A DNA stretch of 64,000 nucleotides. Source: Aedes albopictus (lineage: Eukaryota > Arthropoda > Insecta > Diptera > Culicidae). The position numbers and the translations under genes are program-made. Shown in pieces: positions 10,411 through 22,870 of the stretch (its first letter is position 1; each line of letters starts with the position of its first letter). The notes beneath the pieces were generated by a model, which was not told the DNA's origin, searched no databases, and saw only the letters and a list, made by a program, of their open reading frames with translations. The stretch lies in contig NC_085138.1 in NCBI RefSeq assembly GCF_035046485.1, forward strand, positions 90,569,228 to 90,633,227. The letters run 5' to 3'.

Positions 10411-11340
10411 CTGCTTTCAAACATGTTAATATGCAAAGCACATCCCATCTTCAACTAATCCACCGTAGTTATGCGTAAAATTCTTTCCGTTTTCCATATC
10501 GTTGCCCTCACGGCTTTATCAGTTTTCACCCCACCATAATTGAGCTGTTTTCATCCCAAGCAGCTCAGCGTAAAAAACTCAATCCCAAACTTTCGACATT
10601 CCTCAGCCGATTTTACGTCGTCGTCGTCGTCGGTCCGACGACGAACACACCAGCCAGCAGGTGCGTAACGATACTTGTCGAAACAGTTTTCACTCTCATT
10701 TTCGAGTCACTCAGCCTAAACAGGTTTTCCCACCTTCCGCTTGGTGAGGAGTTTTGGGTAAGTTTTTCGTCATTTTTTCCTGATGGAAACCTATCTTATC
10801 TTATGTTTAAGATGAAGAACCTTCAAACAACAACAACATCGCCATTAACGTCCACCAAGTTCCCTGTAGGCACTGTTGTTCGAATTGTTAACTGCGCCAA
10901 GGTAAACAACCAACCAACAGCAGAAGCATCACAAGGCATCGTAGAGCTGAAGACGTACCGAGGGAATTGAGATATGTGAGCCGTGAATTGGAGTGAAAAT
11001 TTTATGTTTAGTTAAAAGATTAGAAAAAGTATGTAACTTGAGTTTGTCTTTGTTTCGACGAGCGCACAAGGAGCAAGAGCAATCTACCAAAAATACACAG
11101 ACACACAATCCTTCGTAACTGATTCGGGCAGTGTTTCTCATGTTGTTTTTAAGCACACATCTTTGACGATTTGCGTTTAGCTAGGTCTCATGCAAATAAT
11201 ATACGTCAAACTTGAAACAAGATTCACAGGACATTAAATCAAAATTTTTTGTATGAAAAGTTTGCTTAAAGTTGTAACATTCCCTGAAATATAAAATAAA
11301 ACCTAAGGTCTAAGAATAGCGACATATAACACATTTTGAA
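10411..11340. other. Unique island with plus-strand splice-donor-like sites
   Basis: Repeat-free and less AT-rich than its surroundings, with a short TCG run (10615-10630). CCAGCAG|GTGCGT near 10663 and TTTTGG|GTAAGT near 10758 look like plus-strand donors, so an exon of an unrelated plus-strand transcript is possible. No long ORF is present. A conserved non-coding element is an equal alternative. Confidence 0.3.
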
Positions 11341-11986
11341 ATCGCTTGAAGCGTGCAAATAACTTCTGTGATTCTTTCGGAAACTTCATTAAGAAAATTT
11401 TGAAAGGAGTCCTTTAGAACATCCCGGGTATTCTTCGGAAATTTCTCGAAAAATTTACCCAGATGTTTAAAAAATTTATGCAGACATTCTCACCAGGGAT
11501 CGTTCTGCAATTCATTCAGAAATTCCACTGGAAAATCTCTCAGAAATTTCAAAATGAATTCTTTTAGAGATTCTTGCATGAGCTTCTTCAAACATTCTTT
11601 GAATGATTCCTGCAGAAAATTGCCGAAGGATTTTTTTTTGAAATCTTTGAAAAGTAATTTAGGAATTCCTTCAGAGATTATTCCAGAAAAGTTTCAAATA
11701 AATCTGACAGGGGATTTCTCCAGAATACCTACAGCAGTTATTTCACTTTTTTAGAAATTAGTTCTAATTTTTTCTAGAAATTTCTTTACAAATTGCTCCA
11801 GGAATTCCTCCAGAATTTTCTCCTTTAGAAAACTTTCAATGGATTTTCTTGATTAAGCCTTCATGGATTTCTTTAGAAAACTCTCAATAGATTTCTACAA
11901 AAAATTCTCCACGGATCGATTTGGGAATTCTTCCTCGGATTTCTACAGAAACTACTTCACCAATGCATTTAATATATTTTTAGGCA

Positions 11987-12164
11987 GGGCTCATATAGCC
12001 ACAGCAGTAAAGGCGTGGGTCATTCAGTATGACCATGCTAAAGGTAACGGGTTCGATTCCCGGTCGGTCCAGGAGCTTTTCGAAAATGAAATTTCCTTGA
12101 CTTCCTTGGCCATGGAGTATCTTCGTGCTTTCCACATGATGTATACATGCACAATGGTCATAGG
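11987..12164 (+). mobile_element. Feilai-like SINE, 3'-truncated
   Basis: GGGCTCATATAGCC (A-box region) and the B box GGTTCGATTCC, followed by GGTCGGTCCAGGA. It is colinear with the full copy at 19896-20179 but diverged, and it stops after ATGGTCATAGG. Confidence 0.8.
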
Positions 12165-13205
12165 ATTCCTCAGATATATTACCACAAAATTCATAAATAA
12201 TAAATATTTGTAGATATTTCTTTTGAAAAGAACGACAGCTTGAAGGTCGTTTTGATTTCTTTCAGGGATCCTTCGTGAATATATTCGATATTGGCGCATG
12301 TTTTCTTTTAGAAAATTATCACTTTACATACTTTTTTTGCAGATCCCTTTAAAATTTCTTGATTTTTTGAAATATTTTCCAATAATTTTTATAAAAAATC
12401 TTCTAGGGTTTTCTTCAGAAATTTCTTTAGAGATTCTTTCAGAGATTTCTCGAGAATGTCATAAAGACAGAATGGCTTCTGAAATTTCTATCAGAATCAA
12501 TCTATCATAAATTGCTGCAGAGATTCCATCAAATATTTCCTCATGAATTTATTCAGAAACTTATCCACAGATTTCCTCAGAAAGTCTTTTAGCCTTTGTA
12601 AAATCCTCCACAGGTTCCCTCACACATTTCTTCATAGCTTACAAAGTTTTCTCAGGGATTCTTTCAGTAATTCCTCCAGCGTTTTCTTCATAAATTCTTC
12701 AAAAAACTCCTTCAGGACATCATACAAGTATTTTTACACAGAATCCCTTAGGGATTCAAACATTTATTTTCAGGGTTTTCATTGGAAATTTTCTCAGGAA
12801 TGTTTCCAGATTTTTTTCAGGAATTCTTTCAAAAAATCTTGCAGGAATTCTTTAGAGATTCTCGTTTATTTTTTGTCGGTGTTTTCAGCAGAGTGCAGAC
12901 ATGTATATAGAGATACCGTAATGCATTTGTACAGAAATTTCTCAAGAACCATATTCCAAAGTTCCTCCTAAAATTTCTCTGTTACATGTAAACTCCAGAA
13001 TCTCTCAGAAATACGTCCACGGAAATTCATTCGATAAATGCTCTAGAAATTTGATTGGGACTTTTCCAAAAATGTCCACAACGAATGTATCAAGGAAGTC
13101 TTTAACGAATCCCATGAAAAGTTTTCCAAAATTTTGCCATGCATTCTTTAAGCTCTTTGCTTCTGGGGAATTCAGAAATATCTCAAGAGACTCCTTCGGA
13201 ATTCC

Positions 13206-13236
13206 TATTATTATTATTATTATTAATATTTATTAA
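13206..13236. repeat. (ATT)n microsatellite
   Basis: About eight imperfect ATT units within the minisatellite block. Confidence 0.8.
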
Positions 13237-14640
13237 AGACACTTTACCACTTATGTGGCATTCGTGTCTGCTCGAAATTCCTATGATTACTTGGGGAATT
13301 TCAGCGGGGATATCTTCAGAGTTTTTCTTTTTTTCAGAAACTCTAGGGATTCGCATAAAACATTCTCCAAGAAGTACTTACGAAAATTCTTTAGAAATTC
13401 CAAGAAGGATTATTGTAGAAATATATCCCGTGATTTTTTCTTGAGATTATTTCATATAGTCTTCAAAGGATTCTTCCAGTGCATTTTTACTAGGCCATAA
13501 TTGTCACAAAAACCAAAATTATGATGAGTGAAACTTCCTAGCCAGAAATTCCACCTACTTTGTTTTGATGAGAAATTGTCCCAACATTCTTGAGCTACGA
13601 TGAGGTTGACGTTCGTCGCATTATTTTGCTATGTGTTCTTGAAATTATTACATTGTTGTGAACAAGAAACTGATAAAATATCACTTATATATTTAGTTTT
13701 TTTATGATACTGTCCTCAAATTTTCTCATCGTTACCGTAATTTCATGGATTTCATTGAAAAAAACAATCATCTTATGATTCCTCCAGAAATTTATCGAAG
13801 GATTTTTTTTAACTTTCCATGTATACCTTTAGAAAATTATGCAGGAATTCCTTCAGAAATTGTTCCAGAGAATCTTTCAATTATTTTGAATCCATAGATT
13901 GCTCCAGAATTTCCTCTACGGATTCTTTAAAAAGCTTTCGGAGATTCGTTGAAGATCCCAGCAAGGATTCTCTCGAAAATCCTTTCCAGGAATTTATTCT
14001 GATTTTTAGTTCGTCGAGTTTCTTTGCAAACTCCTTCTGGAATTCTTCCAGATATTTCTTTGGGGATTTTGTTTCTCCAGAGTCTCAGAAATTTGTTCAT
14101 GAAAAAAAATATGATTTTTCAAAGTTTCCTTCAGAACTCGTTCTAGGGATTTTTTTCAGATTTTTTTCCATGGATTTTACAAAAAAAAACTTCAATAGAT
14201 TTTCTCAGTAAATCCTCTTCATGGATTGCTTTAAGAAACTCCGATTTGATTCCTGCACAAATCTCTCCAAAGATTGTTTTGGGTATTTTTTCTCGGATTT
14301 CTTTAAGTAATTCAATCGGAATATTTTTCAAGCATCTTCAGTAAATATTCCAGGTAAACTTCACAAATTCCTCTGAATATGTCACAAATTCGTTCAGGTT
14401 CTTCAGATAGATTCTTGTTAACTTATAATAAGAAATAGAATCCCTCAACAATTCCCCCAAAGTTTCCTCAAGGGGTTTTGTATGAAAGTGCCTCAAGAGA
14501 TTCTTCAGAAATTCATCCAGGTATTCCTTTTTACTTTTTAACAGATTCCTTCAGAAATTTCCCTAGGATTTTTTTTTAGAAAATCTTCCATAGATTTGTT
14601 GAGAAGTTGAGAAGTTTTAATATGATTTAAAGGCTTTAAA

Positions 14641-14870
14641 GTATTACCAGCAGACAACCGACTGGCCCAAGAAACATTTTTTAGTCAAATAGACTAGAAG
14701 AGGTTCTTAGGACCATAATTAAACCAAACTAAAAGGTATAAGGGCTTATGAGAGTATTAAAAACCCCTACAACGTACTTTGGTGGAACTCATCCAAGGCA
14801 TATTTAGACAGGCTAATCAGATTAGGGATCCAACCCACATTTTAGTACATTTTGTGTAGTTATAACGCAG
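14641..14870. mobile_element. MITE copy, CCCAAG/AGAAGAGGTTCTTAG family
   Basis: CCCAAGAAACATTTTTTAGTC and then AGACTAGAAGAGGTTCTTAG match the left half of the element at 50351-50488. The right end is unclear, so this copy is probably diverged or rearranged. Confidence 0.5.
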
Positions 14871-16920
14871 CTTGCCAGCCCAATGTTAAATGTATTCAAA
14901 AATTCTTGTTTTTTTCAGAAATTTCTCTGAAGATTCCACCAGGCATTCCTTCGGCGAACAGTTTTCAAAAATTACTGCGGCGATTTCTTCATTTTTTCCT
15001 TAATAACCCTAATAAGATGTTGGGGTCAATATGACCCAAACAGGGTTGCTAAATGTTAACTACGCCATCCTGGTGCACCTAGCGTGAGATCCTAGGAGGG
15101 CTAAGATTTTTTTTGAATAAATTGTCCATGGAATTCTTAGAAATTTTTCTAGGAATTCTTTGTAAAACTCTCCAGGAGTTTCTTCAGAAATTTCTTTAAG
15201 AATTCCTTGGAAGACTTTCCCAGGCATTCTTTCTCTAGGAACTCGTACAAGTAATCTTCCACAAACTCTTGCGGGTTTTCTCCAGGAGGTATGATGGATT
15301 TTTTTTTTGCAGGAATGTCTTCAGGATTTTATTTTAAAACTCCTGCAGAAATTTCACCAGTTATTTATACATAACTTATTTTAATGATTCCTGATAGGAA
15401 CTCTCGTAGGGATTCCTGAAGAAATTCCTGCAGATATATTTCTGAGATTCATTAACGAATTTGTTCATGAAATTTCTCCAGATGCATTTCCCAAAAGTTT
15501 CTACAGGGTTTCTTACGAATTTTCTTCAGAGATTTCTTCAAAATTATGTTCACAGACTCTATCTATCTATTCATTCAGAAAATCAATCAGAAACCAATAG
15601 GAATTTTCTTCAGGAAATTTAGTAATTTCATAAGAAGTTTCTTAAACTGATTTGCTTGGCATTCTTCTAGGAATCTGCTCAGACCTGCTTCCTTCCGGGA
15701 AGTTCTTTAGAAATTTTCTCAAAGGGTTCTTATGAAATCTGCCAAGAGATTCCTGCAGAAACATCTCCAGAGACTTCTTCGGTACTCCAAGGATTTCTTC
15801 GAGAATTTAAATATTTTCAGAAATTTTACCATATTCGTTTTTGAGAAACTCCAACAGTCGTGAGCTCTACCTACAACGTCTTAAGCACCATATAGTATCA
15901 TCCTTGATATTAATTTGAGTTTTAGCTGATTTGAAACTAATTTCGGCGTAGTAAAGATCATCTTAGATTCAAGAGAACTGATTGCGTGCTACGTGAAGAA
16001 ACGCTGGTAGTTGACTAGTGATCTCATAACAGGATTGGTCGCTAGAGGGAAGGTTTTTTTTCTCTGGCAGTTTTTGCGAAGATTTTCCCCTAAAGTAAGG
16101 AGTTCTAATGAAAATTCTACCAAGAATCAGGGATTTTTTTCGCCGGCGCCTTCAGGATTTCTAGTAATTCTCCTCATTTATTTTTTGGGAGAAATACCTT
16201 TGAAGATTTCCGCAGTGTTCTTCTAGGAATCCCCGCAGAAACTTAAGAAATTTTCTCGTGGATTTCTCCAAGAACGCCTTCTGGAATTTCGTCAAAGCTT
16301 TCTCCAGGAATTTTGTCGTGGATTTCTTCAAACTTTTTTTTAGATTCTTCGGGACTCCGTTTGCAAATTCCTCTATCAATTCTTTCTGGAATTGTTTCAG
16401 AGATGCCTAAAAGAATTCCTTTGGGGATGCTTCATGGGATTTTTAGGACATTCTCTCAGTTATTTTTGCCTGCGAGTTTTTTGCGAGTTCTTTGCAGTAA
16501 TACTTTCTAGAAGATCTCCGAATTTCTTCGAGAATTTCTTCGATTTTTTTTTCGAAGATGCTTCGCGGATTTCTTAAGGAATTCCGTTGAACATTCCTTC
16601 CGGAATTTCGCTAGGTCTCCCTTAGAGGACTCCTCTGGTAACCCTTTCGTGGATGCTTTCAAGCATACTTGCAAGAATTTTCAAACAATAACTTTGGGGA
16701 TTCCTCCAGGAGTTTCATCGAAGTTTCTTTCAGGATTTTTTTTTCATGGATTTCTTTGGAAACTTCAACGGAGATTCTTTAGGTATTTTTTCAAAATTCC
16801 TGCAGTATTTTCTCTATGATTTCTTGCAAAGTTTTTTTAGAGAGACTTACAGAAGTTCCTTCTCGGAATTCTTTCAAGAAATCAAGAATTCCATCTGGGA
16901 TGGCTCCAAGATTTCCTTTA
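14871..16920 (-). repeat. 12-bp minisatellite block, continued
   Basis: Same pyrimidine-rich orientation as 11341-14640. Non-repeat gaps occur at about 14990-15110 and 15840-16080. The GGAATTCC core survives in many units, such as those near 16560-16760. Confidence 0.65.
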
Positions 16921-16923
16921 GAA

Positions 16924-17292
16924 TCTATATACATAAAAACCCAGTGGCATACGTGGGACCGCGCATAACTTGCGAACGGATGGTCCGATATGGGTCGTCT
17001 AAGTTTTGTTCGAGGACTTAAGGACAAGGTATTTGGAATACATTGCTCAAAATTTCTAGAGCACCGTTTTTTAGAACCGTTGAACGGATTTGGATGAAAA
17101 TGCATCACGCTAATTGTTCAGTGGTTGTCAACAGCGTGATGCATTTTCATCCAAATCCGTTCAACGGTTCTAAAAAACGGTGCTCTTGAAATTTTGAGCA
17201 ATGTACTCCAAATACCTTGTCCTTAACGGGGACCTGAACTTGGAACGTCTTTAAACGCAGTAGGCAAGACAAAGTTTGCCGGGGACAGCTAG
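16924..17292 (+). mobile_element. Non-autonomous Helitron
   Basis: Starts TC (16924) after an A and ends CTAG (17289-17292) before a T, the A|T insertion expected of Helitrons. GGCAAGACAAAGTTTGCC just before the end can form the usual 3' hairpin. Both ends (CATACGTGGGACCGCGCATA and AAGTTTGCCGGG) match the second copy at 59595-59854. It carries a long internal palindrome at 17019-17225 that the other copy lacks. Confidence 0.75.
17019..17225. repeat. Near-perfect palindrome nested in the Helitron
   Basis: The left arm starts TTAAGGACAAGGTATTTGGA and the right arm ends with its inverse. The arms are about 93 bp with only a few mismatches around a spacer of about 20 bp (AATTGTTCAGTGGTTGTCAA). 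It is either a foldback MITE or an inverted duplication formed inside the Helitron. Confidence 0.8.
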
Positions 17293-17299
17293 TTATATT

Positions 17300-18396
17300 T
17301 AAAATCTGATTTCGGGTACTCCTTCAGGAATCAAAGGGATTGTGGGAAGAATAACCGCTTCAGTTAAAATTCACATATATAAAGAATTTAAAAAAATTCC
17401 TTGAATTCCTTGAGAATTTTCCGAGGAAATTCCTTAGGAAAACCTTGATTAAATTCCTTAAGTAACCACTGTGGAAATTGCTTGGGTAATCTCTGGTAAC
17501 TTCTTGAGGAGTGCCTGAGAAAGTTCCTTAGGTAATCCGAGCGGTAATTTCTTAAGGAATCCTGAGGAAATTTCTTGGTGATCTCTGCTGAAATTTCATG
17601 AGTTATCCCTAAGGGAATTCTTTGAGAATTCTCTGAGTATTCCCAGAACAAACTCTGTGAAGAGCAAACTTTTGAGTAACTTTTTTGGGAATTCCTTGAG
17701 GATTCTCTAGAGAAATTTCGTGAAGGATCCTTGAAGCAAATTCTTGAAGATTTTGTCTGGAAATGTCATGAGTTCCGGAGTTCCTGAGGGAAGTAATTGA
17801 GAATTCCCTGAGGAAATCCCTTGAGGATTCTTTGAGGGTATTTCGATGAGGACTTCTTCGGAAATTCGGAATATACGGATGAATTCTTGAAAGAATTTCT
17901 GGAGGAATTCCCTTAGGTGTTTCTGGAGAAAATCCTGAATTAGTTTCCGGAGGAAATTCTCGGCAAAATTCCGGAGGATTTTATGAAGGAATTCTGGAAG
18001 GAATTTATAGATGCTTTTCCGGTAGAATTTCTAGAGGAATTTCTTGAACATTCCCAGAGGAATTTTTGGATGAATTCCTAAAGAAATTTCTTGAGGAATT
18101 CGCGGAAGATTTTTGAAGGGATTCCAGGATAACATACTGGAGGAATTCCTAGAAGAGATTACCAGCGGGATTGCTAGATGTATTCGCAGAGGAATCTCTT
18201 GAGGAATTCCCAGAGGATTTTCTGGAGGAATTCGCTGAAAAGATACTGGAGGGATTCCTGGAGGAATTTCTGCAAAATTCCAAAAGGAATTTCTGGAGGA
18301 ATTTTTGGAGAGTTCATGGAAGAATTTGTGGGGGAATTCCTAGAAGAATTTCTGGAGGAATTCCCGGGAAAACTTCTGGAGAAATTCCTTGAGTAT
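17300..18396 (+). repeat. 12-bp minisatellite block, purine-rich on plus
   Basis: Units like GGAATTCCTTGA and GGAATTTCTGGA. The orientation is opposite to the block left of the Helitron, so a strand switch lies around 16900-17400. Glu/Phe/Leu-rich ORFs (EEFLEEF) near 18171-18411 are artefacts. Confidence 0.7.
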
Positions 18397-18904
18397 CATT
18401 GGCGTATCTAGGATTTTTTGCTAGGGGGTGCCTAGGGGGTGCCAGTTTCAGTGGATTTCAGGTTGTTTTGCTTTTCTTGTTAAAGGAAATACCGATCAAC
18501 CCTCAATTTCTTAGTATAACAATATACTGCGTTTCGGGTAAAATTAGCCCGCAAATTTTACCCTTCCAGGATGTTACGATTGTCGCATCACGTAGTTGTA
18601 CTGGTTTTACACTTTTCCCACCATGTGAGGTTTGAAAACTTGATAACTTGATTGCGTGTAATACAAGAAATTAATATTTTCAGTATAATTAAAATTGCAA
18701 TATAAGGGTACACACCTAGAAAATATTATGTAATTTTAAGTGTCCTGAACCTGACATATACGTGCATCTTCAAAAACACAAATTTAGAGGTTATAACATG
18801 TAAATTTACGTCTTTCAAGACACCCCAAATAAAACTCTTTTTTCTTAGCCTCTAGCAATCGCTAGAACCGATTTGGCAGATAAAATATAGAAAAGTAAAA
18901 TATC

Positions 18905-18995
18905 GTCATGCATGGGATTCGAATACCGGATCTGCTGATTGTGAGCCACATCTCTTACCTCTCGGCTATTTCACCGAGTTAGAAGGTGGCTGATG
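18905..18995 (-). mobile_element. tRNA-like SINE remnant
   Basis: On the minus strand, CTCGGTGAAATAGCCGAGAG (A-box side) and then a B-box-like TATTCGAATCCC. The same head, CTAACTCGGTGATATAGCCG, is at 34020-34039. It is not a functional tRNA gene, since no cloverleaf was evident. Confidence 0.5.
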
Positions 18996-19895
18996 AACGT
19001 GATACTAATTCTACGTTTCTGATAAAACGGATTTGTTGACATCTAACGCAACCAACCAGCACTTACATGTTGCGCGTAAAATTGAGTCCAATTTGTGATT
19101 CAGTCTTGAAAACGTTTACGTGTTTTGGTGATTCCGTTTCATAGAAATTTCAGAATTTCTAAGTGTGTATATATTTGCATATTTGGTTTGACAACAACAT
19201 TAATTGCGACAGCGTTTTTGTTTCATTAGTTGAACACTATCACGTGGACATGAAAATACTTTTACAGAGAAATTATGAGTATGATACTTAACACTATAAA
19301 ATTTGGACTCGATTATCCTAAATTCCGTTTTGAAGCTTCACGAACGTATTATCAATCCAGTAGAAACCCGGAACTTGGTGCGAGCGAACTTCGATTTTTC
19401 TCTTCAGAATTGTGATGTCAACTGGATTGATAGTATATCTGGAGAGCGGAATGCTGTATAAAGTTGAAATTTTGACTTTGTAATCAGTCAAAGTTTCAGC
19501 TTCGTACATTCCGGATAATCAAGTCCGGTTTGTAAGTAAAATACAAGAAATTTGTGTTGGAAAGCATTCTTTCGGTTATTCCTAAGGGAATAACTTCCAG
19601 CATTTTTTTTTTTGAAATTGTTTTACAATTTATTTCATCTTTTGCAAACCTCTCCGTAATTCCTTTGGATTTGGCAAATTTCACGGTAACATTTTTGTAT
19701 CTCCTTTGACAGTTTCTTTAAGAATTTATTTGGTAATATGTTTGGAATTTGCTACAAAACACCTTTCACGCATCTTTTGAAAATATGTTCGGCAATTCTA
19801 TTAGGAGTTTATTTGGCCTTTTATTTCATTAACTTGATGATTTTGTGGCTATATCGGTCTCTTTCTACTCATAGTATAAGGGAGTAGAGATCAAA

Positions 19896-20179
19896 AGGGC
19901 CCATATAGCCGAGGCGGTAAACGCACGGGTATTCAGCATGACCATGCTGAGGGTGACGGGTTCGATTCCCGGTCGGTCCAGGATCTTTTCGTAAAGGAAA
20001 TTTCCTTGACTTCCTTGGGCATAGAGTATCTTCGTGCCTGCCACACGATATACGCATGCAAAATGGTCATTGGCAGAGGAAGCTCTCAGTTAATAACTGT
20101 GGAAGTGCTCATAGAACACTAAGCTGAGAAGCAGGCTTTGTCCCAGTGAGGACGTTACGCCAAGAAGAGAGAGAGAGAG
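19896..20179 (+). mobile_element. Feilai SINE, full length
   Basis: The tRNA-related head has box A around ATAGCCGAGGCGG and box B GGGTTCGATTCCCGG. The tRNA-unrelated body (CTTGACTTCCTTGGGCATAG, TAATAACTGTGGAAGTGCTC) ends in a GA-rich tail. AGAGATCAAA at 19886-19895 and 20180-20189 is a target-site duplication. Feilai is a known Aedes SINE, and this copy supports the species call. Confidence 0.9.
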
Positions 20180-20654
20180 AGAGATCAAAGTGGATAATGA
20201 AATGATAGATATGATAGAATTCGCTAGGTAGCGAACAAGTGTGAAAATTTTATAGAAGGTGAAATTAGGCAAGTAGGCCATGTATTGAACGAATACATCG
20301 AATGCGTGAAACTTCTGCCGTGCGACCTGTGCTTTTAAACAGATCGACTTGGTTGGTAGTTCATACCACCTTACCAAGACTGGCAAAAGTTTCACGCACC
20401 CGACTGCCTATGTATTGTTCTGTTTTCATCACAAATTCTATCGATCGGTAGCATTTGCTTTCTAATAAATATAAATACAATCAAATCATTAAAAATTACA
20501 AAAGTGATTACTGAAAAAATTGCAAAAGTACTGAAAACAGAAATTTTTGAATGAATTTCAGAGAAATAGCCATTGAAAATATAGAAAAAAATAAAAAGAA
20601 ATTGCTGATTAAATTCCAATGAAACTACCGCTAAAATTTTCATAAAAAACACCA

Positions 20655-20742
20655 TACCGAAAAAACCCTCAGAGAAATGGCCATACTGCGGTCTAGCGAA
20701 TACGGAGTCGTGGGTTCGAATCCTACCAGAAAGCGATTTTTT
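20655..20742 (+). mobile_element. tRNA-derived SINE remnant (family C)
   Basis: GGTCTAGCGAATACGGAGTC then GGGTTCGAATCCTACCAGA, a B-box-like stretch. It resembles the SINE family at 46533-47066 and 55411-55680. Confidence 0.5.
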
Positions 20743-20829
20743 TCACAAATTCATCGCACAATTTGTAAATTAACAACACTCTATGCCTTCTAATTAATAA
20801 GTTTTTCCCGTAAATTTTTATAGAATTTT

Positions 20830-22870
20830 ACTAGACTTCTCTAGTAATACTTCCTAGGATTTCTATAGAAATTCCAACTATTCCCGGATTCCTCTAGAGA
20901 TTTCGAGATTTTTATTGGGATTCCTACAACTGGAATTTTTTGAAGAAGGCCAAGAGGAGTTCCAGAAAACACCGTAACTAATTTCTAGAGTAATCCATTA
21001 ATAAAAACTCTGGAGAAATTTTTGGATGAGTCTTCAGAAAATTCCCTAGAAGATTCACCAAAGGCATTTCTGGAAGTATCCTAGGAAAACTGTCTGGAAG
21101 AATCCCAGCAAGAATGACAGAAGAAATCCCAAGAGGGGTTTCTGCAGGTATCACAGTAATATTTGAAAAAATTTCAGGAAAAATCCTTTCGGATTTCCAG
21201 GAGGAAACAACAAAGGTACTTCTGCAAGGCTCCTAGGAAGATTTCCTTGAATAATTCCAGCAAGTTTTTGAAGGAATCAACGAAATTCAACAATCCCTAG
21301 AAGAATTCCGGAAGTATTACAGTAAGAATATCTGGAGGAGTCCTGGGAGGGATTGCTGGAGGAAACTATACATGAATTTCTAGTAAAACCCCATCAGAAA
21401 TGCCTGAGGGAATCCAAAGAAAAATTACTTGGAATACCTAGAGATGTCCCTGCTAGAATCGGTAGAGGTATTCTGAAAGAATCTATAGAGAAGGCCCTGA
21501 AGGAATCGCAAGAGGAATTTCTAAAGAATCTCAGGAAAATTTCCCGTAAGAATTCCAGCCATAATGCCAGAATAAGTTCGTATAGCAATCTAGATGATTT
21601 TCTGGACGTATTATAGTGAAAATTGCTGGAAGAAATGCTGGAAGAGTCCCAGGAGGAGTTGTTTGAAGCATTCTTGGAGGAAAGCAAAAGAGGAATGCAG
21701 GAATTCCATGAGGAATTTCTGGAGGTATCTTTGTATGAAACCTTTGGATGAATTTCTGGATCAGCCCTTGGAGAAATCCCTAGTAGACCAACCGAAGGAA
21801 TTTCTGCAAGATTTCTAGGAAAATTGCCTGAAAAAATCCCAGCAAAAAGCCAGGATAAAGCTCTAGAAGAATCTCAGTCAGAAGAATCAGTTAGAATCTC
21901 TGGAGGAGTCCTAGAAAGAATAGCTGGAAGAACCGCAGGAATTGCTTGAGGAATCCCAGCTGGCTGTTCTGGAGGAATTCCTATGATTCCGGGAGCTTTC
22001 TAGAGAAATCCTAGCATGCCGGGCGAACCCTAAAAGAAGTTTCCCTAATAAATGCCTGGAGGAATACAGTTCTCCTTGAAAGAATCGGTAGAGGTATACT
22101 GGAGGAATTCCTGATGGAATCGAAGGAAGAATTTCTGGAGGAACATCAGGAAGATTCCCGAAAGTATTGCAGCACGTAAATATTCCAGGAGCAATCCCTA
22201 GAAGTATTTCAGAAGGAGTCCCAATAAGAATTTCTTGAGGAATTCCAGTTGGAATTCATGGAGGATGGTCAATCCTTAACGAAATCTCTGGAAGAATCAC
22301 CGAATGGATTTTTAGAAAAATCCCAAGAGGATTTTCCGGAGGGATTTTAAAAAAGAATTCTTGAAGAAATCTCTAGTGGAAGCCATAACATAATTCCTGA
22401 GGGAAACAGAGTGAGAATTTTTGGAGGAGTTCTAAGAGAAATTGCTGGAAGAATTGCAGCAGGAGTTGTTTGAGGAATCCTAGCCACAATTCCCGGAGGA
22501 AGGCCAAAAGAATCTCCTGAAGGAATCCCAAGAGAAATCTAGAAGAATATCTGAATAAAATCTCTGAAGTAATTCCTGGAAGAACACCGGAGAAACTTTT
22601 AAAAGGATCTCAGGAAAATTGTCTTGAATAATCGCACCAGGAATTCTTGAAGGATTCCCAACAGAAATTTTTAGAGGAATTCCTAGAAGAATTTCGAGAA
22701 GTATTATAGTAAGAATTGCTGAAGAAATCCTAGGAGAAATTGCTGGATCATTCTCTGTAGAAATTTCCGTCAGGACTGTCTGGAGAATCCTAAGGGAAGT
22801 TTACATATTGAAGAAATATCGGGAGGAATCCATGAAGGAAGCCTAAAGAAATCACTGTATGAATAAATAA
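20830..22870 (+). repeat. 12-bp minisatellite inside the hAT-like element
   Basis: Purine-rich units such as GGAATTTCTGGA, GGAATCCCAAGA and GGAATTGCTGGA. Same family and same orientation as both flanks of the element (17300-18396, 23312-23510). ORFs are artefacts. Confidence 0.7.

Larger units (their letters stand above)
11341..14640 (-). repeat. 12-bp minisatellite block, pyrimidine-rich on plus strand
   Basis: Long degenerate block with units like TTCTTTCAGAAA and AGGAATTCCTCC, the reverse orientation to 4980-8760. A truncated Feilai SINE (11987-12164) and an ATT microsatellite (13206-13236) sit in it, and 13500-13740 is a unique gap. Ser/Phe-rich ORFs (FRNSxxxF patterns) are period artefacts. 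Confidence 0.7.

Noticed and set aside
11987..12164. Possible tRNA genes at SINE heads (also 19896, 59153, 63328, 46680, 55430)
   Set aside because: They have A/B boxes but sit in repeated SINE bodies with tails and target duplications. No functional cloverleaf or CCA-site context was identified.
17019..17225. Palindromes read as CRISPR or attachment-site structures
   Set aside because: Eukaryotic context; single large palindromes, no spaced short repeats, no cas or integrase genes.
18171..18411. Glu/Phe-rich ORFs resembling coiled coils
   Set aside because: Same minisatellite; the apparent EEFLEEF heptad-like pattern follows from a four-residue repeat.
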